DNA of 64,000 nt, taken from positions 62,001 to 126,000 of the forward strand of contig JADJVX010000026.1 in assembly GCA_016710385.1 (NCBI GenBank). Reading direction: 5' to 3'. A model generated the notes under the pieces. It saw only the letters and a list, made by a program, of their open reading frames with translations, did not search any database and had not been told where the DNA came from. This stretch comes from Actinomycetales bacterium (lineage in GTDB: Bacteria > Actinomycetota > Actinomycetes > Actinomycetales > Dermatophilaceae). Below are positions 20,552 to 29,758 of this stretch, piece by piece (within the stretch, counting starts at the first letter, position 1; each line of letters begins with the position of its first letter). Position numbers and translations under genes: made by a program.

Positions 20552-20586
20552 TTGACCAACCCGGTTGACCAACTTAGTCTCGATGT
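20552..20586 (+). promoter_or_regulatory. Promoter and operator-like repeats of the toxin-antitoxin pair
   Basis: TTGACC (20552-20557) and TAGTCT (20575-20580) are 17 nt apart, a good housekeeping promoter; the ATG at 20587 is 6 nt after the -10, so the mRNA is probably leaderless. TTGACCAAC occurs twice (20552 and 20565) as a 13-bp-period direct repeat across the spacer, a likely site for antitoxin autoregulation. Confidence 0.65.
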
Positions 20587-20814
20587 ATGACGACGGTGAA
20601 GGTGCAATACACCAAGACCCACCTCTCTGCGTTGCTGGCGCGGGTCGAGCAGGGTGAGGAGATCGTCATCGCGCGGGGCTCACAGCAGGTCGCCAAGCTC
20701 GTGCCGGTGGGTCGACCCGGCGAGCGCGACCTGGGTTTCCTCGATCTGCACGTGCCCGACGAGGTGTTCTTCGATTCGCTTCCCGACGACGAACTGCAGG
20801 CGTGGGAAGCGTGA
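20587..20814 (+). CDS. Type II antitoxin, Phd/YefM (VapB-like) family
   Basis: 75 residues. The N-terminal Phd fold is plain: VKVQYTKTHLSALLARVEQGEEIVIARGSQQVAKLVPV. An acidic C-terminal tail (DLHVPDEVFFDSLPDDELQAWEA) should wrap around the toxin. The stop overlaps the toxin start (GTGA, 20811-20814), giving coupled translation. It should neutralise the PIN nuclease and repress its own promoter through the TTGACCAAC repeats. Confidence 0.88.
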   Translation: MTTVKVQYTKTHLSALLARVEQGEEIVIARGSQQVAKLVPVGRPGERDLGFLDLHVPDEVFFDSLPDDELQAWEA

Positions 20815-21200
20815 AGGTCCTGCTCGACACGCACACACTGCTCTGGGCGCTCGCGGAGCCCGAGCGGCTCGGCGATGACGCTCGAGCAACCATCCTCGAC
20901 CAGGCCCATGACCTCGTGGTCTCGTCGGCCACCGCGTGGGAGCTGTCGACCAAGGCTCGCCTCGGCAAACTGCCCGGCGCATCGGCAATCCTGCACACCT
21001 ACCAGCGCCAGTTGGCGCGGCTCGGAGCGACCGACCTGGCGGTGACCTCCGAGCACGCCCTGCTAGCCGGTTCACTTGATTGGGCACACCGTGACCCTTT
21101 CGACCGCATGCTCGCCGCCCAGTCCCTCGTCGAGGGATTGCCGCTCATCACCCGTGACCCGGCCTTCGCCTCGCTCGAGGGGGTCCGCCTGATCTGGTGA
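20811..21200 (+). CDS. vapC: PIN-domain ribonuclease toxin (VapC family)
   Basis: 129 residues from GTG 20811 (MKVLLDTHTLLWALAEPERL). The four acidic PIN positions are visible: Asp in LLDTHTLLW, Glu in SATAWELSTKARLG, Asp in DWAHRDPFDRMLAAQ, and Asp in LITRDPAFASL. VapC toxins cut tRNA or rRNA and stop translation. It pairs with the antitoxin in the same two-gene operon. Confidence 0.88.
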   Translation: MKVLLDTHTLLWALAEPERLGDDARATILDQAHDLVVSSATAWELSTKARLGKLPGASAILHTYQRQLARLGATDLAVTSEHALLAGSLDWAHRDPFDRMLAAQSLVEGLPLITRDPAFASLEGVRLIW

Positions 21201-21207
21201 CGGAGCG

Positions 21208-22161
21208 TCACCCGCGCGCGAGCACGGTCGCGGTCGCGGCGAAGGGAGCGGCCTGCTCGACGGCACCGTGCCAGCGCAGGTAGAGCGCCGTGGTGACCCG
21301 CTCCACGCTGGCCCACCGCCACACCCTCTCGGCGTCCACATCGCAGAGCCCGGCCAGGTGCCGGCAGCGCTCGCGAAGCAGCGCCTCACCCGCACCGCCC
21401 GCAGCACCAACACCAGCACCAGCACCAGCACCAGCGGCCTCCGCTGCGGCGAACTCGTCGCACGCGTCCCGCAGCACGACCCCGAGGTCATAGGCCCGCT
21501 CGCCGACGAACCCATCCGGGTCGATCAGCGCCCAGCCGCTCCCCCGACGCAGCACATTGCCGGCATGCGGGTCACCATGACAGACCACCTCGGGCCGCTC
21601 GGTGTCCGCGAGCTCGCGGGCGTATCCGGTGGCCCACCCGATGGCCTCGCCCAGGTCGCTGCCATAGCGGGGGCCTAGATCGGCCAGGATCCGCAGCAAC
21701 CCGGCCGCCTTCCCGACGCACGGGCTGCCCGCCTCCAGCGGCGCCGTCCAGGCATCCTGGAGCAGGGGCGCGAGCACCCGCACCTGCTCGCCGAGGGTCG
21801 GCGCTTCGGTCCCCAGCGTCGGCCCGAGCAACTCGGTGAGCAGTGCGCCGCGCTCGGCATCCCAGGCCAGCACCCGGGCGTAGCCCTTACCGTCGGCCGC
21901 GAGCATCACCCGCGCTTGCGCGTCCAGTTCCCCGGGCGCCGCCAACTTCAGCACGCCCGATATGCCGTCCGGTGCGGTCACAGCCACCGTGGGCATGCCG
22001 GCCCCGCCGTCGAACCACCGGTATGCCGTCAGCCTCCAGTCACGGCAGAGGGCGATGAGCTGGCGCGCGTAGTTATCCGTCGCCGGCTGGAGGTCGCGAT
22101 CGGATGCGGCCGCCCGGCGACGAGCCTGCGCGATGGCGGCCTCGATGACGTCCGCGCTCAC
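21208..22161 (-). CDS. Aminoglycoside phosphotransferase family kinase, APH(6)-like
   Basis: 317 residues, GTG start, with TAGCCT (22168-22173) 6 nt upstream (leaderless). The catalytic loop is VVCHGDPHAGNVLRR and the metal-binding stretch LIDPDGFVGERAYDLGVVLRD, as in streptomycin 6-kinase-like proteins. A low-complexity insert AAGAGAGAGVGAAGG lies after residue 240. The fold and active site are clear, but such chromosomal genes often act on other small molecules, so resistance should not be assumed. Confidence 0.82.
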   Translation of the reverse strand: MSADVIEAAIAQARRRAAASDRDLQPATDNYARQLIALCRDWRLTAYRWFDGGAGMPTVAVTAPDGISGVLKLAAPGELDAQARVMLAADGKGYARVLAWDAERGALLTELLGPTLGTEAPTLGEQVRVLAPLLQDAWTAPLEAGSPCVGKAAGLLRILADLGPRYGSDLGEAIGWATGYARELADTERPEVVCHGDPHAGNVLRRGSGWALIDPDGFVGERAYDLGVVLRDACDEFAAAEAAGAGAGAGVGAAGGAGEALLRERCRHLAGLCDVDAERVWRWASVERVTTALYLRWHGAVEQAAPFAATATVLARG

Positions 22162-22211
22162 CTGGCGAGGCTATCGGTCGGCGAGCTGCCGCCGACCGCG
22201 GAGGGATCAGC

Positions 22212-24530
22212 TCAGTGCGTGAGGTGGTGGCGCCCCCACCAGCCCGCGAGCCGCGCGGGGAGCCACCAGTTCCACCGCCCCATCAGCCGCATACTCGCCG
22301 GCACCAGCACCCCGCGGATCAGCGTGGCGTCGAGCAACAGCGCGACGAGCATGGCCACACCGAGCAGCTTGACGACGATCACTCCGCTGATGACGAAGCA
22401 CCCGACAACGACGCCGAGCAGCACAGCCGCCCCGGTGATGATCCGCCCGGTGCGCGAGAGCCCGTGCGCCACGGCGAGGGTGTTGTCGCCGGTGCGGTCC
22501 CACTCCTCACGGATCCTCGACAGCAGGAACACCTCGTAGTCCATCGACAGCCCGAAGAGCATCGCGGCCATCGCCACTGGCGTCGTGATCTCCGTGTAAC
22601 CCGGCGCGTCGAACCCAAGCAGCCCGGCCAGCCCGCCCTCCTGGAAGCCCCACACGACGATCCCGAAGGACGCCAGGATCGACACCGCTGACACCGCAAT
22701 CGCCTTGATCGGCAACAGAATCGAACCAAACGCCAGCAACAGCAGCAGAAACATCGACCCGGCCAGCAGGCCGATCATCAGCGGCAGGAACTCGGCGATC
22801 ACGGCCTTCTGGTCGACGGTCAGCGCATTGGCCCCGCCGACCAGTGCCCGCGCACCGGCCGGCGCAGCCACCGCCCGCACCTGCGGCACGAGGTCGATCG
22901 AGGCGGTGTCGTTCGGATGGCCCGGGTAGCGCATGACGACCAGGCTCACCGGCTGCCCGTCGACGACGGTCGCACTCACGGGGGCGGCGCTGAGCAGCGC
23001 GGGCACCTCCCGCGCGAGATTCGCGCTGTATGCCGTGGCGCCGGCGGAGTCGGCACCCGGCAGGACGGCATACATGCTCGACTGCGTGCCGCCGAAGTGG
23101 GCAGCGTGGGTGGCGAGCATCTGCCGGCTGGGCGCACTGGCGGGCAACACACCCTCCTCGACACTGCCCCACTGCACGTGCCGGAAGGGGGCCGCGAGCG
23201 CGAGCACGATCGCCGCGACGCCGAGCAGGTAGGGCCACGGGTGGCGCATCACCCGGTGGGCAATGGCCGCCCAGGCCCCGTGTCGGTCGGCGTCCTCGGG
23301 CAGGACGGTCGCGGTCCGGGTGCCGGGGATGTGCCAGGAGTTGACCCGGTGACCGAGCAGCGCCATGACGGCCGGCAGCAGGGTGATCGCTGTGACCGCA
23401 GCGCCGAGCACCGCGGGGATCGCGCCGTAGGCCAGCGAGCGCAGTTGCGCCATCGGGAAGACCAGCAGCGAGCCGACCGACACCGCGACGATGACCGCGC
23501 TGATGACGACGGTGCGCCCGGCGGTGGGCAAGGTGCGCCCCAGGGCTGCGATCGCCGCCTCTCGGCCGCGGCCGTCGCGCAGTTCCTCGCGGAACCTGTT
23601 GACGATGAAGAGGCTGTAGTCGATGGCCAACCCCAACCCCAGCAGGCTCACGACGGTGAGGGCTTGCGAGGTGACTGTGGTGTGGTCGGCCGTGAGCGAC
23701 ACCGCCGCAAAGGCGACGATCGAGGCGACCAGGCCGACGATCGGCGGCAGGCCTGCAGCGACCACCCCGCCGAAGATGAGGACGCCGAGGATCGCCACGA
23801 GCGGCAAGGCGAGCGTCTCGGCCCGCCGGGTGTCCTCGGCGACGGCCCGGACCACGTCGTCGGCCATCGAGTAGATGCCGCCCACATCGGTGCGCACGCC
23901 CGGCAGGTTGACGCCGAAACTGCCGGCGACGGCCTGGTAGTCGAGCAGCTTCTGCTTGGTGTCGGGGTGCTCGGGGCTGCCGGTCTCGCGCAGTGTGACG
24001 GTGACTCTCACGGCATACCCGTCGGCACTGACCATGCCGAGCGCGGGCGGGGCGGTGAGGCCGTCGACGACCGTGACCACCCGGTCGCGCGGGAGGCGGG
24101 ACAGCACCTCGGCCACCGCGGCGCGCACCCGCGGGTCGGTCACTGCCTGCGGCGCGCCGGCGAGGCCCGGCTGCGGGATCGAGTAGACGACCTGGATGTC
24201 CTCGATGGTCGAGCCGAACGCGCGGTTGAGCTGCACGAAGGCCTGCCACGAGTCGGAGCGCTCGTCGTAACTGCCGCCCTCGGTGAGCTTCGCCGACACC
24301 TGGCTGCCGGCGGCGCCGAAAAGCAGCAGCAGGACCATCCAGATGCCGATGACCCGCCACGGGTGGCGACCGGTGGCGAGCCCGAGACGCTCGAGGAAGG
24401 TCACCCTGTGCGCGGATCGGGTGGATTCGGTGGCGTCGGGGATACCTGGGGGGATAACCGGGGGGATACCTGGGGAGACACCAGGGGGAACGTCGAGAGA
24501 GGGTTCGACGCTCGGGTCACGACGCGGCAT
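22212..24530 (-). CDS. MMPL/RND family transporter
   Basis: About 772 residues from ATG 24530. Two homologous halves, each one membrane helix plus a large extracellular loop plus five helices: first half starts ATGRHPWRVIGIWMVLLLLF, second begins near MRHPWPYLLGVAAIVLAL. The helix-4 signature GLGLAIDYSLFIVNRFREEL and its counterpart GLSMDYEVFLLSRIREEW carry the Asp-Tyr pairs needed for proton coupling. A Pro/Gly repeat (VPPGVSPGIPPVIPPGIP) precedes the first helix. Family members export lipids or drugs; the lipid operon next door makes lipid plausible but unproven. Confidence 0.9.
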   Translation of the reverse strand: MPRRDPSVEPSLDVPPGVSPGIPPVIPPGIPDATESTRSAHRVTFLERLGLATGRHPWRVIGIWMVLLLLFGAAGSQVSAKLTEGGSYDERSDSWQAFVQLNRAFGSTIEDIQVVYSIPQPGLAGAPQAVTDPRVRAAVAEVLSRLPRDRVVTVVDGLTAPPALGMVSADGYAVRVTVTLRETGSPEHPDTKQKLLDYQAVAGSFGVNLPGVRTDVGGIYSMADDVVRAVAEDTRRAETLALPLVAILGVLIFGGVVAAGLPPIVGLVASIVAFAAVSLTADHTTVTSQALTVVSLLGLGLAIDYSLFIVNRFREELRDGRGREAAIAALGRTLPTAGRTVVISAVIVAVSVGSLLVFPMAQLRSLAYGAIPAVLGAAVTAITLLPAVMALLGHRVNSWHIPGTRTATVLPEDADRHGAWAAIAHRVMRHPWPYLLGVAAIVLALAAPFRHVQWGSVEEGVLPASAPSRQMLATHAAHFGGTQSSMYAVLPGADSAGATAYSANLAREVPALLSAAPVSATVVDGQPVSLVVMRYPGHPNDTASIDLVPQVRAVAAPAGARALVGGANALTVDQKAVIAEFLPLMIGLLAGSMFLLLLLAFGSILLPIKAIAVSAVSILASFGIVVWGFQEGGLAGLLGFDAPGYTEITTPVAMAAMLFGLSMDYEVFLLSRIREEWDRTGDNTLAVAHGLSRTGRIITGAAVLLGVVVGCFVISGVIVVKLLGVAMLVALLLDATLIRGVLVPASMRLMGRWNWWLPARLAGWWGRHHLTH

Positions 24531-24632
24531 TGTCGAATTGTCTCGCGACTTCGGCGACCAGCGCCACGGAGGCCGGGCAACCGGGCCGTCGTGGCTGTTG
24601 ACCCCCCAGGCTGCGGGCACTAAACCTGACCC

Positions 24633-26618
24633 GTGGACTCACAGCGCCTCAGCGACACCGCCCGCGGGCTCCTCGGGTCCGTCACCCGACGTGCCCGGAC
24701 TGCGACCAGCGCGGCCACGAGCGCGGTCGGCGGCAGCCGCGACGTCGACGCCCTGCTCCAGGACCCGGGGTTGGTCGCCTCTCTCGAGCGGTATGCCGTG
24801 GAGCACGACCTGCCCCTGGCGCAGGTCCGCGCGGAGGCAGCGACCCACCTGGCCGAGATGGCCGCGTCCCACGACCCGCGGGCCACCCGGTCGTGGGACA
24901 AGCTCGGTGCCTGGATCATGCGAGCCCACGACGTGCTCGTCGATGAGGAGGACATCGTCCGGCTCAAGGCCCTCGACCGGGAGCACAGCCTGGCCCTCGT
25001 CTTCTCCCACCGCTCCTACCTCGACGGCTGGGTGCTGCCCAATGTCCTTGCCTCCCGCAGGTTTTCGCCGCTCTATACCTTCGGCGGCGCCAATCTCGAC
25101 CTCCCCGTCGTGGGCGACCTGGTCAGCCGCACCGGGGTCATCTTCATCAAGCGGGCGACCAAGGACATCCCCGTCTACCGGCTGACCCTGCGGGCCTATA
25201 TCGCCCATCTCGTCGCGCAGCGGGCCAACCTCGCCTGGTCGATCGAGGGCGGGCGCACCCGCACCGGCAAGCTGCGTCCGCCGGTGCACGGCATCCTGCG
25301 CTATCTGTCCGATGCGGCCGAAGCGAGTAGCGGTCCCGAGGTTTACCTCGTGCCGGTGTCGATCGTCTACGACCAGCTGCACGAGGTCGCGGGGATGACC
25401 GCCGAGGCCCGCGGGAGCCGCAAGCGGCCGGAGGACCTCGGCTGGCTGATCCGGTTCGCGCGGTCGCAGGGTGGCCGGCTGGGCAGGGCCTACGTCTCGA
25501 TCGGCGAGCCGTTGCCGTTGCGCGAGCGGATGGCCGCGCTCCGGGCGTCCGGCAACGACACCTCCCAGGCGGTCGAGCGGATCGCCATCGACGCGAGCCA
25601 CCGAATCAACCGCGCGACCCCGGTGACCACGACTGCCGTGGTGTGCCTGGCGTTGCTCGGTGCCGACCGGGCGCTGACCTTTGACCGGGTGCTCGACACC
25701 GTCGATCCGCTGGCCCGCTACATCGCCGATCGGCGCTGGCCGGTCGCCGGAGCCGCCTCGCTCACCGACAAGTCGACGATCCGACGCGCCTTGCAGGAAC
25801 TCGTCGCGTCGGGGGTGCTCACCGTGTTCGACGCCGGCATCGAACCGGTCTGGCGGATCGCCCCCGACCAGCACCTGGTGGCCGCGTTCTACCGCAACAC
25901 GGTCATCCACATCCTCGTCGAGCGCGCGATCGGCGAGGTGTCTCTCCTGGACGCGATGGCCGCACCCGCTGGGGCCGACGCCGAGCGGGCGGCGTGGGAG
26001 CGGGCCAAGGCGCTGCGTGACCTGCTCAAGTTCGAGTTCTTCTTCCCCGGACGCGACGATTTCGAGCAGGAGTTGCGGGCCGAGCTGGCCTTGATGTCGC
26101 CGATCTCTCCCGCAGCCCCGGGCACGCTCACCCCTGCTGCCGCCCGCACCATCCTCGAGACCACCGACCTGCACGTCGCCCATCTAGTGCTGCGGCCCTT
26201 CGTCGACGCCTACCTCGTCGTGGCCGATCGCCTGGCCGCTGCGGGCGACTCGGCCGTCGCCGAGGCCGACGTGCTCGAAGAGGCCCTGCAGGTGGGGCAG
26301 CAGTGGGAGCTCGAACGCCGCATCGCCAGCGCCGAATCGGTGTCGCTCGAGCTCTACAAGACCGCATTGCGCCTGGCCGCCCACCGAGACCTGCTCGCCG
26401 GAGACGACGCCGTCGGCATGGACGACGCCTCCAGCACAGACCGCGCCGCCGGCATGGCTGGTGAGCCCGGCCCGAATGGTGAGCACCCGGCATACCAGGG
26501 TGTGTCCTTGAAGGCGCGCCGCGCCGCCTTCCTGGCCGAACTACAAGGTGTCGCAACCCAATTGGACGAGATCGCGCGCATCGAGGCGACCCGCAGGAGC
26601 ACCCGTGGAGTTCGCTGA
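24633..26618 (+). CDS. plsB: Glycerol-3-phosphate 1-O-acyltransferase, PlsB-type
   Basis: 661 residues, GTG start. Acyltransferase block I is HRSYLD near residue 126, block II GVIFIKRATKDIPVYRLTLR, block III SIEGGRTRTGKLRPP, and block IV YLVPVSIVYDQL. PlsB acylates sn-glycerol 3-phosphate at the membrane face, the first step to phosphatidate. Length is short of E. coli PlsB (about 800) but usual for actinobacterial members. The stop overlaps the next gene by 14 nt, so the three lipid genes form an operon. Confidence 0.93.
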   Translation: MDSQRLSDTARGLLGSVTRRARTATSAATSAVGGSRDVDALLQDPGLVASLERYAVEHDLPLAQVRAEAATHLAEMAASHDPRATRSWDKLGAWIMRAHDVLVDEEDIVRLKALDREHSLALVFSHRSYLDGWVLPNVLASRRFSPLYTFGGANLDLPVVGDLVSRTGVIFIKRATKDIPVYRLTLRAYIAHLVAQRANLAWSIEGGRTRTGKLRPPVHGILRYLSDAAEASSGPEVYLVPVSIVYDQLHEVAGMTAEARGSRKRPEDLGWLIRFARSQGGRLGRAYVSIGEPLPLRERMAALRASGNDTSQAVERIAIDASHRINRATPVTTTAVVCLALLGADRALTFDRVLDTVDPLARYIADRRWPVAGAASLTDKSTIRRALQELVASGVLTVFDAGIEPVWRIAPDQHLVAAFYRNTVIHILVERAIGEVSLLDAMAAPAGADAERAAWERAKALRDLLKFEFFFPGRDDFEQELRAELALMSPISPAAPGTLTPAAARTILETTDLHVAHLVLRPFVDAYLVVADRLAAAGDSAVAEADVLEEALQVGQQWELERRIASAESVSLELYKTALRLAAHRDLLAGDDAVGMDDASSTDRAAGMAGEPGPNGEHPAYQGVSLKARRAAFLAELQGVATQLDEIARIEATRRSTRGVR

Positions 26619-28038
26619 GCACCTCGCCCGGATCGAGGCCGCCCCCGAAGGCCCGCATATCGCGGCCTTCTTCGACCTCGACGGCACGCTCGTGTCGGGC
26701 TACACCGCGAGCGCCTTCTTCACCGACCGGGTCAAGAGCCGCGACGTAGACCTCGGTGACTTCGTCCGCACCTTCGTGTCGGTCATCGACGGCACCTATC
26801 TCGGTGGCGAACCCACCCGCGGGGTCGTCAAGGGCTACTCCGCGATGGCCGGGCAGAGCGAAGAGACGATGACCGAGTTGGGCGAGCGACTGTTCGTGCA
26901 GAAGATCGCCGGCACCATCCGGCCGCAGGCGCGCGAACTCGTCCGGGCGCATCAACGCCGCGGGCACACCGTCGCGGTGGCGTCGGCGGCGAGCAAGTAT
27001 CAGATCCAGGCGGTGGCCACCGACCTCGGCATCGACCATCTCGTCTGCACCCAGCTCAAGGTCGAGGACGGCATCCTCACCGGCGAGATCGACGGCCGGC
27101 TGCTGTGGGGGACCGAGAAGGCCCGCGGGGTGCGCACCTTCGCCCGGGAGCGCGACATCGATCTCGCGTCGAGCTTCGCCTACGGCAATGGCGCGGAGGA
27201 TGTCGCCTTCCTCGGCGCGGTCGGCTCGCCGGTGGCGCTCAACCCGCACCCGGTGCTGCGCACGGCGGCGGCGAACTTCCGCTGGCCGGTGCTCGACCTG
27301 CGCGACCCCAGCACCGGCAGTGTCGCCGATCTGGCCCGCACCGTCCTGGCACTGGGCGGGCTCAATGCCGGGGCGGCCACCGGCGTGACCTGGGGGCTGC
27401 TCACCCGCGACCGGCAGCGCGGCATCAACCTCGGGGTCTCGCTCGCCTGCCAGAGCGCCCTGCGCCTGGCCGGGGTCACCCTGCGCGTCGTCGGCACCGA
27501 ACACCTGCCCGAGGGGCCGGCCGTCTATGTCGCCAACCATCAGAGCTCGGTCGACCCGCTGGTGGCCGCGACGCTCATGCCGGGAGAGTTCACCATCGTG
27601 GCCAAGCAAGAGGCTCGCTTCGACCCGCGCAGTCTCGTGGGCAGCCTGCTCATCGAGCCGGCATACATCGACCGTCGCGACTCTGCGCAGTCCCGGGCGA
27701 CCCTCGACGCGCTGGTGTCGCGGATCCGGGGCGGCACCTCGCTGCTCATCTTCCCCGAGGGCACGCGCTCGACGACACGGGCGCTGGGGCGGTTCCGCAA
27801 GGGCGGGTTCCATCTCGCGATCCAAGCCGGGGTGCCCATCGTGCCGATCGTCCTGCGCAATACCCACGAGATCCTGCCGCGGCACGCCCGGGTGCTGCGT
27901 CCGGGCACCATCGACGTCGCGGTGCTCGAACCCATCCGGGACCTGCAGGTCGAGCACCTCGACGAGCAGGTCGGCGCGTTGCGGGATCGGTTCGCTGCGA
28001 CATTGGCCGATTGGCCGCGCGGGAGGGATGCGCGATGA
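26605..28038 (+). CDS. HAD-IB hydrolase fused to 1-acylglycerol-3-phosphate acyltransferase (PlsC)
   Basis: 477 residues from GTG 26605. Residues 1-230 are a SerB-like HAD-IB domain (FFDLDGTLVSGYTAS; VASAASKYQI; YGNGAEDVAFL). Residues 255-477 are a PlsC domain with NHQSSVDPL (HX4D) and FPEGTRSTTRALGRFRKGGF. The acyltransferase makes phosphatidate from lysophosphatidate; the HAD half could be the phosphatase that yields a glyceride for the next enzyme, but this is inference. The same fusion occurs in mycobacteria. It overlaps both neighbours, so translation is coupled. Confidence 0.9.
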   Translation: MEFAEHLARIEAAPEGPHIAAFFDLDGTLVSGYTASAFFTDRVKSRDVDLGDFVRTFVSVIDGTYLGGEPTRGVVKGYSAMAGQSEETMTELGERLFVQKIAGTIRPQARELVRAHQRRGHTVAVASAASKYQIQAVATDLGIDHLVCTQLKVEDGILTGEIDGRLLWGTEKARGVRTFARERDIDLASSFAYGNGAEDVAFLGAVGSPVALNPHPVLRTAAANFRWPVLDLRDPSTGSVADLARTVLALGGLNAGAATGVTWGLLTRDRQRGINLGVSLACQSALRLAGVTLRVVGTEHLPEGPAVYVANHQSSVDPLVAATLMPGEFTIVAKQEARFDPRSLVGSLLIEPAYIDRRDSAQSRATLDALVSRIRGGTSLLIFPEGTRSTTRALGRFRKGGFHLAIQAGVPIVPIVLRNTHEILPRHARVLRPGTIDVAVLEPIRDLQVEHLDEQVGALRDRFAATLADWPRGRDAR

Positions 28039-29522
28039 GCGCCGACCACAACCGACCTGGCGTCGGTGCCGCACCCGGGTGGTCGGACCAGGACCGGATG
28101 AACGAACTCGAGACGACGATGTGGCGTTCCGAACGCCACCCGCAACGGTCCTCGACGATCTGCAGCCTCATCATCCTCGACTGCGTGCCCGAATGGGAGC
28201 GGCTCGTCGCGGCGCACGAGTGGGCCACCACGTTGGTCCCGCGGTCGCGCCAACGCGTGCTCGAACCGCTCCTGCCGACCGGCCCGCCGGTGTGGCGCGT
28301 GGACCGGCATTTCGCGTTGAGCTACCACCTGCGCCGGATGCACCAGGGCCCAGACGGGTCGATGGCCGCTCTGATGGCGCTGGTGCAGACCCTCGCGCTC
28401 ACCCCGTTCGACCGCACCCGCCCGCTGTGGGAGGGCACGCTCATCGAGGGGCTGGAGGGTGGGCGGGCGGCATACCTGCTCAAACTGCACCACTCACTCA
28501 CCGACGGGCTCGGCGCGATCCAACTCATGTCGCTGGTGCAGAGCCGCACCCGCGAGCACACCCCGGACAAGCCGACCCGGCTCGACGCTGCCGGATCCGG
28601 GTCGGGCGGGTCCGCGGTAGGGGCAGGGTCCGGCGCGACACAGCCCGGGTATGCCGGTGACCTCACCGACGACGACGCCCTCGGGGTCACCGTGGACGGG
28701 GCACGGCATACCCTCGCGCAGTTGCCCACCGTCTTGGCGGCGGGCGCGGACGCCGGTATCTCGTTCGCGCGCAACCCCAGTAGCGCCGCCGGGGAGGCGT
28801 TGCGGTTCGCCGCATCGCTGCGCCGGGTGCTCTCCCCGCCGCCGGCACCCCCCTCGCCGCTGCTGCGACCCCGCGACGGTCGAGTCTGGGTGCTGCGGAC
28901 GCTGGAGTGTCCCCTCGCGCAGCTGAGAACGGCGGCCAAGCGCGCCGGCGGGTCGGTCAACGACGCCTACCTGGCCGCCCTGTTGGGCGGACTGCGGCGC
29001 TATCATGAGCGCCACGGCGTCGACATCGACGAACTGCCCATCACCGTGCCGGTCTCGTTGCGCCGCAGCGATGACCCGATGGGCGGCAACAAGTTCGCCG
29101 GGGCGATGCTCTCCGCCCCGATCGGCATCGTCGACCCCGCCGAGCGAGTGGCCGCCCTGCGCGGGGCGATCCTCGCGCAGCTCGCCGAACCGGCGCTCGA
29201 TTCCTTCTCCGTGCTCACCCCCTTGGTCAACCGGTTGCCCTCCGCCGTGGGGGCGGCGGTCATGGGGCTCGGCGCGGTGACCGACCTGTCGGCGTCCAAC
29301 ATGCCGGGGCTGCCCTACGACGTCTACATGGCCGGCGCCCGGGTCGAGCGGGTGTTCCCGTTCGGGCCGCTGCCCGGGGTCGCGATGATGGCGGCAATGG
29401 TGTCGCATGTCGGCACCTGCTGCATCGGCCTCACCATCGACGGCACCGGAGTGAAGGACATCGACGTGCTCATGGAGTCGATGCAGGAAGGGCTCGAGGA
29501 GGTCCTCGCCATCGCCCGGTGA
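28035..29522 (+). CDS. Wax ester synthase/diacylglycerol acyltransferase (WS/DGAT)
   Basis: 495 residues from ATG 28035 (ATGA overlap with the previous stop). Catalytic motif HHSLTDG (HHxxxDG) near residue 152; later family landmarks are NDAYLAALLGGLRRY, PVSLRRSDDPMGGNKF and ASNMPGLPYDVYMAGARV. It transfers an acyl group from acyl-CoA to diacylglycerol or a fatty alcohol, making storage lipid at the membrane. Last gene of the PlsB/PlsC operon, which points to triacylglycerol rather than wax. A poorly conserved linker (about 180-230) holds two CGGCATAC motifs. Confidence 0.93.
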   Translation: MSADHNRPGVGAAPGWSDQDRMNELETTMWRSERHPQRSSTICSLIILDCVPEWERLVAAHEWATTLVPRSRQRVLEPLLPTGPPVWRVDRHFALSYHLRRMHQGPDGSMAALMALVQTLALTPFDRTRPLWEGTLIEGLEGGRAAYLLKLHHSLTDGLGAIQLMSLVQSRTREHTPDKPTRLDAAGSGSGGSAVGAGSGATQPGYAGDLTDDDALGVTVDGARHTLAQLPTVLAAGADAGISFARNPSSAAGEALRFAASLRRVLSPPPAPPSPLLRPRDGRVWVLRTLECPLAQLRTAAKRAGGSVNDAYLAALLGGLRRYHERHGVDIDELPITVPVSLRRSDDPMGGNKFAGAMLSAPIGIVDPAERVAALRGAILAQLAEPALDSFSVLTPLVNRLPSAVGAAVMGLGAVTDLSASNMPGLPYDVYMAGARVERVFPFGPLPGVAMMAAMVSHVGTCCIGLTIDGTGVKDIDVLMESMQEGLEEVLAIAR

Positions 29523-29600
29523 CCATCCGGCGGTTGGCGCGCGGCCGGCGGGCAGCTGGTGGGCAGCGGGCAGCTGGTGGGCAGCTGGCGGCTGGAGAGC

Positions 29601-29684
29601 GGCTGCACTGCACCGAGGGAAGCCGCACTTCGCGCAGAGTCCTACCTCAGCGAAGCGCGGCGACCCTCAGCGAAGCTGACCGCG
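29601..29684 (+). repeat. Intergenic hairpin repeat, copy R3
   Basis: Left arm CTTCGC (29628-29633), right arm GCGAAG (29650-29655), second right arm (29670-29675). Related to R1/R2 but diverged. It is preceded by a short direct repeat of GGGCAGCTGGTG (about 29549-29585). With this, the 236-nt gap after the WS/DGAT gene is accounted for. Confidence 0.65.
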
Positions 29685-29758
29685 CGTGAGCCGCACGGCA
29701 CAGATCCGTCGGTCGGCCCGGGCCGGTCACGGCATACCCGCTCAGGTATTCTCGCCCC

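Noticed and set aside
21208..22161. Acquired aminoglycoside resistance gene
   Set aside because: Composition and motif content match the chromosome, no mobile element is nearby, and APH-fold kinases often have other substrates.
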